A DNA stretch of 64,000 nucleotides from Haemonchus contortus. Taxonomy: Eukaryota > Nematoda > Chromadorea > Rhabditida > Trichostrongylidae. Every line of letters starts with the position of its first letter. Position 1 is the first letter of the stretch. Positions 1 to 11,222 of this stretch are shown here, one piece after another. The position numbers were made by a program, and so were the translations under genes. Location of the stretch: contig LS997567.1 of assembly GCA_000469685.2 (NCBI GenBank), positions 12,732,153-12,796,152 of the forward strand, given 5' to 3'. A model generated the notes under the pieces. That model was not told where the DNA came from. It made no database searches and worked only from the letters and a program-made list of their open reading frames with translations.

Positions 1-70
1 GGTCATCTCGTAGAATGTCTTGGGTTTGGTAGCTTCGTTTACAAGTAGCCCTTTACCGTACGAAGTAGGC

Positions 71-624
71 CTAAATATAGTCTTCGCAACATGAAGGCCT
101 GAAAGAAGTTCTTGTCGTGGAATTTTGACTCAATATAAGTCTATGATAAAGATCTAGCCTAGCTAAAATGGGGGGGGGGGGGTGTTGATGTTCCCCTCTG
201 AGCTCCGAGTTTCCCAAGGAGATATTGTTTTCTTTCAAAAATTTAGTATCCATACTAGTGAGCTTGGCGCTAGGAAATCCGTAAGCTTTGGTTTCATTCG
301 GATCATCAATGTCTGCAAACGCAGTGCCTACTTTGCAGCCACTGAACGACTTTGAAAACTGACAGTATGTTCACCAATACCCGACATTGTGCATGTTTCG
401 GTTACGGATTTAGGGAGATAGAACCGTTCAGCAACTCCCTTTTCTATGACTGTCTTTTGGGCCCCAGAGTCGAAAAAGAAGAGCTTTTTTCCGTACTTCT
501 GCTCTCTGTAATTCCATAGGATTCTTTCGGCAGTCACTAGGACAAGTTGAGATGTTTTGCAGCCTTGTTCTACCGTTGGGGTTGATTCGGTTCCCTCCCC
601 CATATGAACATGAGTATTAGACAA
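71..624 (-). pseudogene. Pao retropepsin (DUF1758-like) pseudogene
   Basis: On the minus strand, frame 624-328 shows an aspartic-protease active site DSGA (460-471) inside LFFFDSGAQKTVIEKG, then CTMSGIGEHTVSF. It aligns well with LFFFDTGAQKTIIEEN in the protease at 29.15 kb. The C-terminal part continues in another frame at 253-71 (NISLGNSELRGEHQ then a LDLYHRL motif), separated by frameshifts. Retropepsins cut the Gag-Pol polyprotein. The T-to-S change in the catalytic triad is tolerated in this family, but the shifts are not. Confidence 0.8.
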
Positions 625-799
625 GTTTCTGCTCTTGTCGGGCCCATACTAATTTTCTTGACCGTTATTAGCGCTGCTCCGCTGATTGGACTGAGGTCTA
701 AATGGCTCAGCTCTGTGATTCCATGGTGTAGGATTACGGGTATTACGATCCAGTACCGAATTCCGATGACTCATAGGAATATTCTGTCCCGTACTCAAG

Positions 800-1029
800 C
801 TCTTGACGCATAACGATATGTGGTGCTTATGACCACATCGGGAACAATCTGCTCTCTGGCAGTCAAGGCTGTTATGATTTAAAGAATATCCCTTCCAGCA
901 CCTGTTCTCATCTTTTAGGAATTTTCGGCGACCACTTTGATCCGTTATCGCCCCACAGCTTAATGATGAGTGGTTATTCTGTGGCAGAAAAAACACTTGT
1001 CGCTGTTTTTTGAGGTCGTGAACGATCAC
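800..1029 (-). pseudogene. Pao gag zinc-knuckle region
   Basis: In the minus frame a pair of cysteine/histidine clusters is visible: CWKGYSLNHNSLDC followed by CSRCGHKHHISLC. These correspond to the degenerate CCHC knuckles at the end of Pao gag proteins, which bind RNA. The surrounding serine/asparagine-rich linker leads toward the protease at 624. There is no single frame linking it to the gag core upstream, so it is part of the same broken element. Confidence 0.7.
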
Positions 1030-1429
1030 TCATATCAGCCCGGTTGGGTTCACGAACGTGGCCTAATCTACACTGGCCTAATCTCTCTCTTTAACTGGGT
1101 CATCAGGTCCTCGATTATTTGTTGGTCTTTTGATTGATCGTTTATCATTGCGGGCTTTACTATGTTCCGTGAAACTTTGACAATATGGGTTCACACCATA
1201 TTGGCTCGCATGTTTCCCCGCACGTCATACCCTGCGGAAATCATTTGGTGCACTAGCACCTGAATATCATCGAATACACCTGAGCAACTCTCAGCCGAAC
1301 TAGTAGCAGGTTCCATATTAATCAGCTTTTGCACGATTTACGGTCTATTTGCGGGTTGATCAAGATAGTTTTGTGTAGAGTTTCTATTATCCAGTTATCG
1401 TTGTTTGGAAACTAGCCTTATGCCTCTGA

Positions 1430-1950
1430 TCGAGTTTTGGGCCTTCCCACTAGACTCTCCTCGAGAAAGAGTATCTTTTTCATAGTGTCCAAGCCGGAGC
1501 TATTACGGACAAGTGTCTCGAAGAGTACCCAGTATTCTGGGAAATCTTCAGCACTACCGTGAAATTTTGGTAGCGACACTGGGGGGGGGGGGCTCTACGG
1601 AGTGGCAGTTCTTTTGCGGGATTGTTTGCGATATTTCCCCCTACCATAGTGCTTGGTGGGATGCTACTTTCCGAAATGATGTCGGTAATTCTTCCTGAGT
1701 TGTCTTCTGGGTTAGCATTTATAGACTCCCTGTCTTCTACATCAATCAGTCGCAAGTTTTGAGCATTGCGCGAAGCGTAGCCAAGGTCAATTGTCATTCT
1801 GTCTAGGGCACTTCTCGTCTCATCTAATCGTGCCTCGAGCATGTAACCAAGCTTGTGCACATCGGTCATAATCGAGTGCATATGCGATTCTTCCTCGATT
1901 CGCTCAATTTCGAGGCAGTATTTCCTTTCTATCAGACTTATTTTTTGCAT
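1430..1950 (-). pseudogene. Pao-type gag (DUF1759-like) pseudogene
   Basis: The minus-strand frame starts with a coiled-coil-like segment rich in E, R and L (residues 1-60). It then enters the hallmark Pao gag segment, LPKFHGSAEDFPEYW followed by an ETLVRNSSGLDTMKK-type stretch, once the frame is shifted at the G-run near 1580. The equivalent segment in the other Pao copy (28.17-28.26 kb) reads LPKFHGSEEEFPEYW. Gag packages the element RNA in cytoplasmic particles. The frameshift and early truncation mark it as a pseudogene. Confidence 0.8.
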
Positions 1951-1990
1951 GACTTATATTCTTTCCTTCATCTCATTGAAGCGTCTCTCT

Positions 1991-2904
1991 AGCTTTTCTT
2001 GCCCATCTTTTAGTAACCAAGCGCCGCTCTGTAGGAGCGCATTGTGGACCTGCATTTTTCGTAGGATTCCTCATCTGAAATAGGGTATTCGACTCTAGCA
2101 GTATAAGCTCTGTAGCGTGTTACCAAGTTTTTTAAGGTGTTGGCGCAGTAGAGAATGGGCTTTCTATGAATGCCAATGCTTTGTGTTGTTTGAATTCACT
2201 TGTTAATATACTACTAATTGTAAAATTATGGTAGAAACTCGTTCGGTTCTAATTATATCACAGAACCTCGTTCGATTCTGCTTTGGTTGGCTTCGAAAGG
2301 TATAGAACCACGTTTGATCTATTGTTTTGTGTAATTTGTTTTTTGCCTAACAATTATACGACTATTTTAGCTGATGCACCAAAAATGTGCTGGCGGTTTA
2401 GTGGTCTTTATATACTCTGGTTTAGAATAAAGCAAGTAAATAATGAGCGCAAACGTTACCGCTAGTAAAACACATAAGAATAATAGGTCTTCATCTAAGT
2501 ACAGAACCTCAGTCTCGCCCTTGACGTTGTTAGAGGGTGAAGTGGGGACCACGCTTTTTTGGTGGTCCCGCTTGACCCCATATCATTTAGGGGCGTGGGC
2601 TAAGTTAGGGAGTCGTCTCAGACAGTGTGACGACGAAATAGTTAAGGGGACCGTCGACTCAGACGACGATGAGAACAACTTGCATTAGAAAAAGGGAGCT
2701 AATTTCTACCGATCATCGCTCCTCAATACTACTGAAAAGATGCTCTCACTTTTGGTCTATGTTTATCTACCGAGGTAATTCTCATGAGATCTCATATTAA
2801 CAGTTTCGAATCCCGAACACGATAATTTTTGCCTGTTGACGTGGCAAGCCTTCATCAGTATCCCCGGCTATGTTTTCATACAAATTACAATGCATTTTAT
2901 TTAA
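1991..2904. other. No gene seen; possible Pao leader with a strong hairpin
   Basis: This stretch would be the 5' leader or LTR side of the Pao remnant, but no second LTR copy was found to prove it. It contains a short repeated phrase (aacctcgttcgattctg and variants, 2230-2320) and an imperfect hairpin at about 2535-2579 in which GTGGGGACCAC pairs with GTGGTCCCGC around a T-run loop. Short ORFs here have no recognisable motif. Confidence 0.4.
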
Positions 2905-3511
2905 AGGTACAGTTCACGATGATTCAATGGGCGGGGACGTCAATGACCTTCCCGCCTCACCATCGATGTCAGGTCAGACGTTAGAGACGGGTGTCGAGAC
3001 AATACAGACTGCAAATTTTCGTTCTAGGTCCCACACACGATCAGCTGTCGCCGAGTGATGAGGCGATGTTTTTCGCCCATTCTTTTTTCCTCTGCTATTC
3101 TTCTTGCTGCCACGGTCCCTTATTTAATTTCCTACACCTGGGCTGAAAAAGATGAGCTGCTTCTGCTGTCCAGGCTGAAAAAAGGTGAGCTACTTTTGCT
3201 GTTACTAGGGTTTTTTTGTTTACTTATGCTTATAAGTGAATGAATTTTCGCTTACCATTGTCTTTTAGTCGCACCAGGACCAACACGTACGCAGTGAGAC
3301 ACATTCTATAGCTCGTCCAAACGCCCACTCTTCTCCATTTTTCTGAAACTCATTCTCGTCCAGCCCCCTGTTTAACGGTTTTTTGAAGCCTTTTTTCAGT
3401 TTCGGAAACACCGATTAACGCAGTTTCTCCACCTTCATCGCACTATCTTCGATCTTGTCGTCCATTTTTCATCGTAATCTGGATTACCCAAAATTATCGT
3501 GAACTGTGCCT
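2905..3511. mobile_element. TIR element, family A (GTTCACGAT ends), copy 1
   Basis: The ends are inverted repeats: AAGGTACAGTTCACGAT at 2905 and the reverse complement of AGGCACAGTTCACGAT ending at 3511, continuing into attttgggtaatcc on the right end. The same ends bound copies at 15904-16430 and about 35087-36113. Internal text (tcagctgtcgccgagtgatg, 3041-3060, and the region around 3085-3110) matches copy 3 in inverse orientation. No transposase is encoded, so it is a non-autonomous DNA element. Superfamily is uncertain; a clean target duplication is not visible here. Confidence 0.7.
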
Positions 3512-4277
3512 CTATGGGTTATCAGATGATGGGTGGAAAGGTGCCTTTGAATTCCTACATAGCACTCGCTTTACTTGCATGTCTGCGTTGTATCACTGGT
3601 CGAGTTTGAGGAATGGTCCAGCAACGAATTGTATGACTCAAACGCTATATATTTGCCGCAATAACTGGATAGATGTCAGGCGCAACTCGTCCGCCAATTT
3701 TTCGGAGAGTAGGTTTAGTTGCAAGTCTCGTTGGGGATGGAATGAGCTTAATGTGATAACGAAATGGGAACTCTTGACGCCATTTTTGGTGTCATAAACG
3801 TTTTACTCATCTAGAAACCAACTTGCTCCTTAAACCTAAACATTGGTAGAAGTGGGTTCCCAAAAGCAAGGTGTACAATGCGAAATTTCCCGTAAATTGC
3901 CTATCCAACGCCCTGACCTTCGCCGACGATCACGGAGGATCCTCAAAATCCGTGCGCAGCTCCAACAACTCCTAGCTCTGCTCCCCGCTAGCAACTTGAC
4001 ATGATTATTACAGTACGAGCCCAGCGACAACTCGGCTACATTAAGTGCTACCAAAGATAAACTTTGAAAATGATCAAGATCAAGCTATCATCTTGCTCAT
4101 TAAGTAACGTATGCGCTCAAAATATGTGACATGCCATTAACTCAACCATCACTCATAAGTCGAAGCCCATCGACGATACGTTTTCTGTTTCCTTTTTTTC
4201 CACGTTGCTACGTTTACATGCCCGCGAGGACAGAAGGCTAAATAACCGACTATGTGAAAAGAAAGCTTTGAGAAAAG
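3512..4277. other. No feature recognised
   Basis: AT-moderate sequence between the family A element and the Ty3 5' LTR. Short ORFs on both strands lack motifs, splice context or repeats elsewhere in the window. The last four or five bases (aaaag) are the left target duplication of the Ty3 element. Confidence 0.5.
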
Positions 4278-4649
4278 TGTCGAGTCATGGGCCAGCTATG
4301 CTGAGTCATGCGTCAGCTCGAGACAGACACCCAAGGTTTCATCAGCTCCGCCGACGCATCTCGTCATGCCACCTGTTACTATTTCATAATACTGAGGTGG
4401 AAACCTCAGTATAAAAGGAGCCGCCTCAGGGAGTCGAGGTCGTCGCCATCTCTCGGATGTCATCTTAGCCTCCAGGCTAACCCGACCCTTTGTCTAGGCT
4501 ATCTTCTGCCCTCTCGTCCTGTCCCCCCTTATGTCCTCTCTTGTTATTCACTCATTTAATAAACATATTTATACATACTCTTCTATACAGAAGTATCTCT
4601 AGATTCCGCTACACATCAGGTATAGGTCCGTACAACCTATAACTTGATA
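4278..4649 (+). repeat. 5' LTR of Ty3 element 1
   Basis: This 372-bp LTR carries a core promoter: TATAAAAGG at about 4410, immediately preceded by a perfect small inverted repeat (ACTGAGGT and ACCTCAGT, 4391-4410). A polyadenylation signal AATAAA lies near 4558. The LTR begins with TG; its end is TA or AT rather than the usual CA, depending on whether the target duplication is 4 or 5 bp. Confidence 0.9.
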
Positions 4650-4669
4650 TGGAGGTCCCGGGAAGATGA
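4650..4669 (+). other. Primer-binding-site-like sequence
   Basis: TGGAGGTCCCGGGAAGATGA follows the 5' LTR directly. A leading TGG is what pairs with a tRNA 3' CCA, the usual primer for reverse transcription. The matching position in Ty3 element 2 (20018) reads AGGAGATCTCAGGGAGATGA, clearly homologous. The priming tRNA cannot be named without a tRNA set from this species. Confidence 0.6.
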
Positions 4670-6926
4670 TTTTTTTTGGGAGAAGGGTAAACTAGGCAAT
4701 AGCTAAAAATTTTTTTGTGTGATCACCCCCCTTCTTACCCCCCCCCCTTCCTTCTTACCATTCTTTCCACATGTCCTATTCGCTCGACTACGTGCACTTG
4801 TCATCGCAATATTCGGACAATTCAAGACAACACGGACATGGACGAGATGACGACAAAGTACAGTAAGTTCAATCATATTTCTTCTCAGTAGCAGCAAATT
4901 AGGCTTTTCAAATAACATCTTTCAGCCATTATTTTTTTTCTACAGCTGGGAAACAATATGATAATAAGTATACGGTCGCGTATACATTAAGGGTTAAAAA
5001 GTGCCAGCAAGCACTTCTTTACTAATTGCAACAGATTAGTAAACTTCGGTCCTGGCGACGGTCCCCTTTACACACTACCTATCACGTGTTTATAACCCTA
5101 TTTATAGTACTAGGAAAATTTATTTTTCCCCATAAAAACGAGGTTAACGTGTCACAATCGCGTAACACATTAAGTTAATCTCCCGAATCCTACAACTTAG
5201 GGTGTTATTTCGGAAGTCCACGGATAACCCCACAGGACTCACAAATCATGATCCTTATTATGACATACACTACTAATCATGATTAATACATCACATAACA
5301 TTACTACTCATACTTCATCGCGATTCATATCAAAGAACCCAGTCGCCACTGAGATCTCTCTTTTACTCTCTACCTTTCTAGAAAGCACACTATCTATTGC
5401 CCATGAGACGCAATAGAACATTCAGCTGACCATAATATCACGAGCGGTGGTCGCACTGCTCAAATCTCAAGTCTCATATGGTGTACATCTAAGAACAGCC
5501 AACCGGCTGTTCACAGATCACACCAAGCCGAGCATCCACAAATCACTGATTCTCCCACTTTGGTTCACGATACGATTAGTATTCTATCAATTGTCGGCGA
5601 GGATCAACCGGCAGCAGTTGCCCTCATTAGTAATTGACACTCACTAGCTGGAAACCTATTAATTATGCGCGCACTTAACATCATATAGGATCCAGCATGC
5701 GGCAACTGCCCACGTCTCCTCCAAGAACGATTTTTTCTATTACTGAGAACACCACTAGAACAAATATCTATTCATCCAACCAGTTGCACAGATTGTGGTA
5801 TTTACCCAACCAGTTGCACAGATTGTGATATCTCATCGGCTGTCTCGATGTAGTCACTCTACCATTTTCTTTATGCAACACAGGGCGGAGGTCGTGTAGT
5901 GGCACGTAGAGCACTACATAACCCGCACGATCTGAAGTTCAGAGCTCGGATCAATGCCCGACATCTCACAGTCAGAGTTTGATGAACGCTAAGGATTTAA
6001 TCCTTTCACCTTATCTATGCAACACACGTCGGCACAACATATTAGGCTTACAAAGCTTTTATTGGGTATCCACTCTATGTTATGCTCACCTCTGTTCCTA
6101 CTTCACGTTAACCGCTCATGTTCTTCGCAATTTTTTTCAAATAAGAGTAATTATCGCTATAAAACGCATTAATAACTTCATTTAACCATACGGCACATAA
6201 ACTATGAAAAAAAAGAAACAACCGCGAAGAAATAGTTTGAATGACATTTGCTTTCAAATGTTCGATACCTCGATTAATACACGCCTCCCGCAACGGATTA
6301 ACGACAGCTTCTACAAGTGTAATGTAAAATCTCCACCACCCTTCCTTCCAGACGTATAATACTACAATCTATACGGCCACTAAACAGCAACATCAAAGAC
6401 ATACTTTGCAATACATAGTCTCCTTTTTTTTCTCTCAACACACTACCGTTGCGTAATCAATGGATAATAATAATCACTCAATAATGACAGCTGCTTTGCG
6501 CCTACCGTAATCCACTCCGCCAGACTAGTGTACGAAAAGCTTGCGAAACGACAACTACTACGAAATTTGTACTAAAATTAGAAACAAAAACGGGATGTTA
6601 CACTCTAAGAGATATTTTCCTCCATGATATCTGCTAATATATAAACCACCATGGATCCGAAGTAACCCACACTCCTCTTCTTCTTCAAAGACGGTCGACT
6701 TCACTCAAGCCATCAGCATCCAACTCCATCATCAGTTCAACCGACACACAACCTCACTGGTTATCGTAAGTTTTTCAGTTCAACCTCACTGGTTATCGTA
6801 GTTCTTTGACTACTGTTTACAAAACCAACTCTCTTAAACTAAACCCAATAGGAACACTCACTCTCTACCCATCTCTCTCGAATAGTACATTTCATCAATG
6901 ATAATCCAATTTCCCAAAGCGAAAAC
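4670..6926 (+). other. Long leader of Ty3 element 1
   Basis: No coding frame is visible over 2.2 kb. The leader keeps blocks shared with element 2: C-rich runs (about 4735-4750), a palindromic TATACGGTCGCGTATA box (about 4970), a segment around 5450-5650 containing ggctgttcac matched at 20840-21000, and a second TATA-like box (aatatataaac) near 6640. Local tandem duplications occur at 5779-5832 (ccagttgcacagattgtg twice) and 6752-6801 (aacctcactggttatcgta twice). Confidence 0.6.
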
Positions 6927-7519
6927 ATGGACGTAGCTGATAACCAAGTCATTCAAAAACTTGACACTGCTTTTGATAAACTCAGTCTATCCTCTTACGC
7001 AAATAAGTTACCAACATTTGCAGGGGATAAAGGAGGTGCAGACCTAATGCATTTCTTAGAGAAATTCACTGAAATAGCTAATATTATGGGCCTGACCAAA
7101 GGCAAAATGGTTCGTCTTTTACCAGCTCATTTGAAAGGAACTGCAAAGGCGGTGTTTGAAAGCTTCTGATTAAGAAAAAACAAAATTGGCGTATGGCGAT
7201 TAATAAGCCTAAAGAACATTTCTCCACCGACCATTTTCTCGACATGGCACGCGAAAAACTCATGGGAATGAAAATGGAACTAGAGGAATCACCCGCAGTC
7301 TTCTCGAGTAGATTGCGAAAGCAGATCTTAGACGCCTATCCTAATCCACATTTTGCTGACAAACGACAATTCTTGCAACATATGATTTTCACGAGTGCGC
7401 TTCCTAACCCAATCAAGCAACGTCTAAAACTCCTTGGTCCATTATCAACTGATTATGACCAATTGGTGAGCGATGCAGAAAGAACATGGTACCTAATCAA
7501 CACCGACAGTAGTTCATAG
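6927..7519 (+). pseudogene. Ty3/gypsy gag pseudogene
   Basis: The first frame begins MDVADNQVIQKLDTAFDKLS, runs through a FAGDKGGADLMHFLEKFTEI segment and stops at 7167. The second frame (7193-7519) continues with HFLDMAREKLMGMKMELEES, LRKQILDAYPNP and QRLKLLGPLSTDYDQLV. These helices match the gag at 21.36-22.27 kb in element 2 almost residue for residue, which proves one gene broken by a stop and shift at about 7167-7193. It resembles retrotransposon gag capsid regions. No zinc knuckle follows. Confidence 0.8.
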
Positions 7520-7838
7520 CTAAAATTGATGGGGTCATCAACGCTTCAACCCCCTCATATAAACAATCTCGAGCATCTTCATTTTTGCGTAACCGTAATA
7601 TATGGCAAAATTCAATTCAAACTCGCCTCCTTACCATAATTTTACCAAAAAGTATTAAAATGGCCGTATTAATTTTAATTAGAACTAATAACACCCAAAA
7701 TTAACTCCATTTCTCACCCCAATTACATGTTCAGGTGTTCTCATCAGTAAAAGTGGCGCCCGTCCAAACTCGGACGAGGTAGCCAGTATCAACATCATTT
7801 CACGTCCAACAAACGTGAAAGTGATCATCTTTTCTTGG

Positions 7839-8400
7839 AGCCTCCTATTTTCGACGCTGTATCCCGCGCCTCTCCATCATAGCTACACCTCTTCACGACC
7901 TATCGCTCAAAAATGCGCCATTCAAGTGGATCGAGGCTCAAGGACAAGCATTCTCGGCCCTTGAAAAGGCTCTTGTGGAGGCACCTCTTCCAATCTCTCC
8001 AATTTTCGGACAACCATTTGTAATACACACAAATGCCTCCACAATTGGGTTAGATGCATGACTGTTGCAATCTAACCCAAAAACCCAAAAAGAGCACCCG
8101 ATTGCCTACGCTAGCCGATCACTAGACAAAATCATAAAAGAACTATGCAGTAATCAAACTAGAGGCACTGGCAATAGTATTTGCGTTGAGGCAATTTTAC
8201 CCATATGTAGCTAATGCGCGTATCACGCTGGTGACGGATCACGCACCTCTCCAATCACTAATGCACCGATCTGATTTAGTAAGGCGCCTCGCTAAATATC
8301 AGATCGCAATCCAATCCTACGATAATCTAGTATAATATCGCACAGGAAAGCACAACACATTTGTGATAAGTTGAGCCGTTTTCTTTACCACGTGACAACT
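7839..8400 (+). pseudogene. Ty3/gypsy RT tail and RNase H pseudogene
   Basis: Translating through shifts gives IATPLHDLSLKNAPFKW, then AFSALEKALVEAPLPISP, FVIHTNASTIGLDA, HPIAYASRSLDK and LVTDHAPLQSLMHRSD. These are the RT connection and RNase H landmarks of Ty3 elements. The first RNase H acidic residue (normally TDAS) is TNAS here, and there is a stop right after GLDA plus several shifts. RT palm motifs are absent, so the deletion runs from gag's end (7519) to about 7840. Confidence 0.8.
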
Positions 8401-8759
8401 GGATCATAGCGCGATCTTTACCCTCTCTTAAAGAAATCAAGAGAGCCATAGAAATTCGAAATATGGTACCATATTCGAATTCCTCACTACACATTGAGAA
8501 TACAATCAAAATATTCTCAATAACACAACTTTTTGTTCTACGCCATACACGATAAGGCGGAATTGTTTATCCTCACGTGGATGAAAGCCACGTTCCATAT
8601 TTCCGTATATGGACGATGTTCTATAACATGGAGTAACATACTCCATGAATTTTCTCCCTCCACAGCACTAACATCTAACAACTCCGTGGACCAGATGCAA
8701 CTCATGTCCTTGGCTAGAAGAATATCGTTATGGAAGTGGACAAGAGGATCTTCCAAAAA

Positions 8760-9149
8760 CTGCACAATACAAGATGGGCTACGATCTTCACAATAAGGTA
8801 TACCAAAAGGATCTTTCCACTGGCGACCTAGTACTTTTGCACGACGACACAGTTTCGTCCCAAACTCACAAACCAGTGGAAAGGCCCTTTTGTAATTGAA
8901 GAAATCAATCGCCCCAATATCACTATCACTAACCTTGTAGGTCGCCCAGTGCGACAAGCAGTTCATATTAACCGTTTGAAATTGTATTCTCCTCGTTCGA
9001 TGCCACTTGATGCTTCCAATACAAACACCACACCATCATTCGCACAAAATATAGAAGCACCGAGTAGCATCGAACAACCAGTAATACGACGGTCTCGTCG
9101 CCTTCAGGAGAAACAGCAACGGCAAAGCTCAGCAGACTATTATGATTGA
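8760..9149 (+). pseudogene. Ty3 integrase C-terminal region
   Basis: The frame carries YQKDLSTGDLVLLHDDTVSS, then after a shift GPFVIEEINRPNITITNLVG, then RQAVHINRLKLYSP and an acidic/serine-rich tail containing IRRSRRLQEKQQR that stops at 9148. This is the GPY/F-type module that ends Ty3 integrases and helps target insertion. The catalytic core is missing. The frame 8949-9149 is open to its natural stop. Confidence 0.75.
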
Positions 9150-9980
9150 GCTACAACAAGTGTTCTCACGGCGAGAACACTGCCCTGGGTAAGTTGAAAT
9201 TTCTATTTTAACTTCAACGCCTCATCAACACATTTCCCTGAATGGGCGGTTCAAGGAAATAAATTCTTTTTTCGCTGTAATATCAAAATTACGCCCTTAT
9301 ACTAGTCGACCAAAAGTGTGCAGTGCTAAGACTAGTATTCGTATCATAGTATTCTCACTTGTCCGTGTATTAGTCGAAACCCACACAGACTAATATACGC
9401 TTCGTCAAGCTTACTAGTCTACTATTCGTATACCTTAGCGAGACTAGTAAATAGAATTGTGCAAAAAGCTGACCATCATGTGCAAGTGTTATTGTTTACT
9501 CAAACACCACATCTTAATATTGTCTTATCTAATCATTATACTGATAATATCCACCATGCTTCTTTTTAATGGCAAGTATCATGTTGTATAACTGATATAA
9601 ACCCACTATCACACAAATTAGACTATATTGTATAAGCATAACTAAAATAGCACCGCTGTTGTAACCCACTGTCACATATATGACTTTTCCTTCACACATG
9701 TATTCATCACCACGTAATTCCCATCATTCAAACTCGGGGACGAGTTTAATTTCTCGAACGAGTGGCACACTAGCCTGCTTCACTAGCATGCTTCCTAGCC
9801 TCTTCTAAGGGCGGCCTGTATCCTGTACCAACATCTTGTCTCGTTTGACAGTTCAATTTCTCTCGCAAATTTTTGCTGACCCATAATGTCCTCTATGTCC
9901 GCACATCTCTCATCAAATGCTTAACATCATACGGATCGGTTCTCAAAGCTCGAGGACGAGCTTTCCCTAACGAATGGAGA
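9150..9980 (+). other. 3' non-coding tract with polypurine/CTCGAGGACGAG box
   Basis: After the pol stop there are 830 bases without coding signal. CTCGGGGACGAG (about 9735) and CTCGAGGACGAG (about 9950) recur; the second sits 25 bases from the 3' LTR and ends in GAATGGAGA, the likely minus-to-plus primer tract. A similar CTCGAGGACGAG block at about 18228 marks another remnant. Confidence 0.5.
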
Positions 9981-10351
9981 TGTCGAGTCATGGGCCAGCT
10001 ATGCTGAGTCATGCGTCAGCTCGAGACAGACACCAAGGTTTCATCAGCTCCGCCGACGCATCTCGTCATGCCACCTGTTACTATTTCATAATACTGAGGT
10101 GGAAACCTCAGTATAAAAGGAGCCGCCTCAGGGAGTCGAGGTCGTCGCCATCTCTCGGATGTCATCTTAGCCTCCAGGCTAACCCGACCCTTTGCCTAGG
10201 CTATCTTCTGCCCTCTCGTCCTGTCCCCCCTTATGTCCTCTCTTGTTATTCACTCATTTAATAAACATATTTATACATACTCTTCTATACAGAAGTATCT
10301 CTAGATTCCGCTACACATCAGGTATAGGCCCGTACAACCTATAACTTGATA
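9981..10351 (+). repeat. 3' LTR of Ty3 element 1
   Basis: A 371-bp direct repeat of 4278-4649. Differences seen by eye are one C deletion (caccaag for cacccaag), one T-to-C (tttgcctagg) and one T-to-C near the end (ggcccg). TATA box, flanking mini-hairpin and AATAAA are all retained. Confidence 0.9.
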
Positions 10352-11111
10352 AAAGAACCTATCAAAAATGGTGTGCAGGTAAATAGCTAGGGTCGTTCTA
10401 AAGAAAGGTCGTTAAACATGCTGAGACCGAGCGCTTTGCTAAACCTCCACGAAAGCTCCCCGCAACTTATTGGTCACTTGAACTGAGTGGCCCTCCTTTC
10501 CCTCACCATTGTTCTTAAGCCAAAATGCTATGTACATCGCATCCATCCACGTGCAGATGGGCATTAGGGCAAGGCTACGTCCATGGCATCGTTCCAGCAG
10601 GGGTCCCACAGCGAATGTTCACAAAACTTGACAAAATGCCGCGGACGAGACCTGTATATTTCGGGTGTGCGACGTTAGTCTCGACTGACATTACTTTGCG
10701 CAGAGGTGCGAAGCTGCCTCATTGATGACTAACCTCACCTTAATTACGCGCCTCCCCTTGAACGTAACTAACCTTATCTTACTTATGAGAGTGGTGGCAA
10801 TGATGATAATAGTGAGAAAATGAAATTTAAGAAAAGTCGTTTTTAACGTAAAATTTTCATGGTCTTCGGTTTTAAAAGTTCTATTACCATACGGAATAGA
10901 AAAATCCTATGGTCATTGAAATGAAGTTCGTGTATGATGTAAGAAACATTCTTTTTTTTGAATATCCACTCATCTAAGATATCAGAGAACATTTACAGAA
11001 GCGAAGTAGTTGTTTAATATTGGGGCATCTCGTGTTTGAAAGTTATTGAACTCCCGCCGGCTGATCAGTCAGGCCATTTCACACTTCTCACGGAATATTA
11101 CAATACTTCAG

Positions 11112-11163
11112 TCTAAGTTCCAGCACATTGAAGAGAGGCATCAGCTACTATTCAACATGGTGG
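11112..11163 (+). other. Exon-like piece A inside the fold-back element
   Basis: A 52-base stretch is preceded by a good acceptor (caatacttcag) and followed by a consensus donor (GTAAGTGA). It translates openly as SKFQHIEERHQLLFNMV plus one base. It has no recognised family. The splice signals are real in the sequence; that it is an exon is inference. Confidence 0.3.
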
Positions 11164-11222
11164 GTAAGTGATTTATATGCAACCATTGACTACGGCAAAA
11201 AAGCCTTGCTGAGAACCTTACT

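Larger units (their letters stand above)
1..1990 (-). mobile_element. BEL/Pao LTR retrotransposon remnant, cut by window edge
   Basis: Read on the minus strand, this stretch holds in order a Pao gag core (about 1950-1430), a zinc-knuckle region (1029-800) and a retropepsin (624-71). That is the BEL/Pao order. The protease frame is still recognisable at base 1, so the RT, RNase H and integrase, if kept, lie left of the window. Frames are broken at homopolymer G runs (171-182 and 1580-1592) and by stops, so this is a dead copy. The same domains in a different copy lie at 27.9-32.2 kb on the plus strand; the two are clearly related but well diverged. No LTR could be delimited to its right. Confidence 0.85.
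4278..10351 (+). mobile_element. Ty3/gypsy LTR retrotransposon, paired LTRs, defective body
   Basis: Two direct repeats, 4278-4649 and 9981-10351, begin TGTCGAGTCATGGG and end ACCTATAACTTGATA. Bases immediately outside (AAAAG before 4278, AAAAG/AAAG after 10350) form a 4-5 bp target duplication. Between them lie a primer-binding-like site, a 2.3-kb leader, gag, part of RNase H, the integrase C-terminus and an 0.8-kb 3' non-coding tract. Protease, most of RT and most of integrase are missing, and the rest has stops. By eye the LTRs differ at only about three positions in 372, so insertion is recent although the body is dead. A related older copy occupies 19.0-26.55 kb. Confidence 0.9.

Noticed and set aside
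2367..2552. Minus-strand frame with a hydrophobic stretch (LLFLCVLLAVTFALIIYLLY) resembling a membrane segment
   Set aside because: It is only 61 codons, has no splice or family support and lies in the presumed leader of a Pao remnant.
4205..4559. Plus-strand frames through the 5' LTR (repeated at 9974-10261)
   Set aside because: They are translations of LTR sequence carrying the TATA box, not genes.
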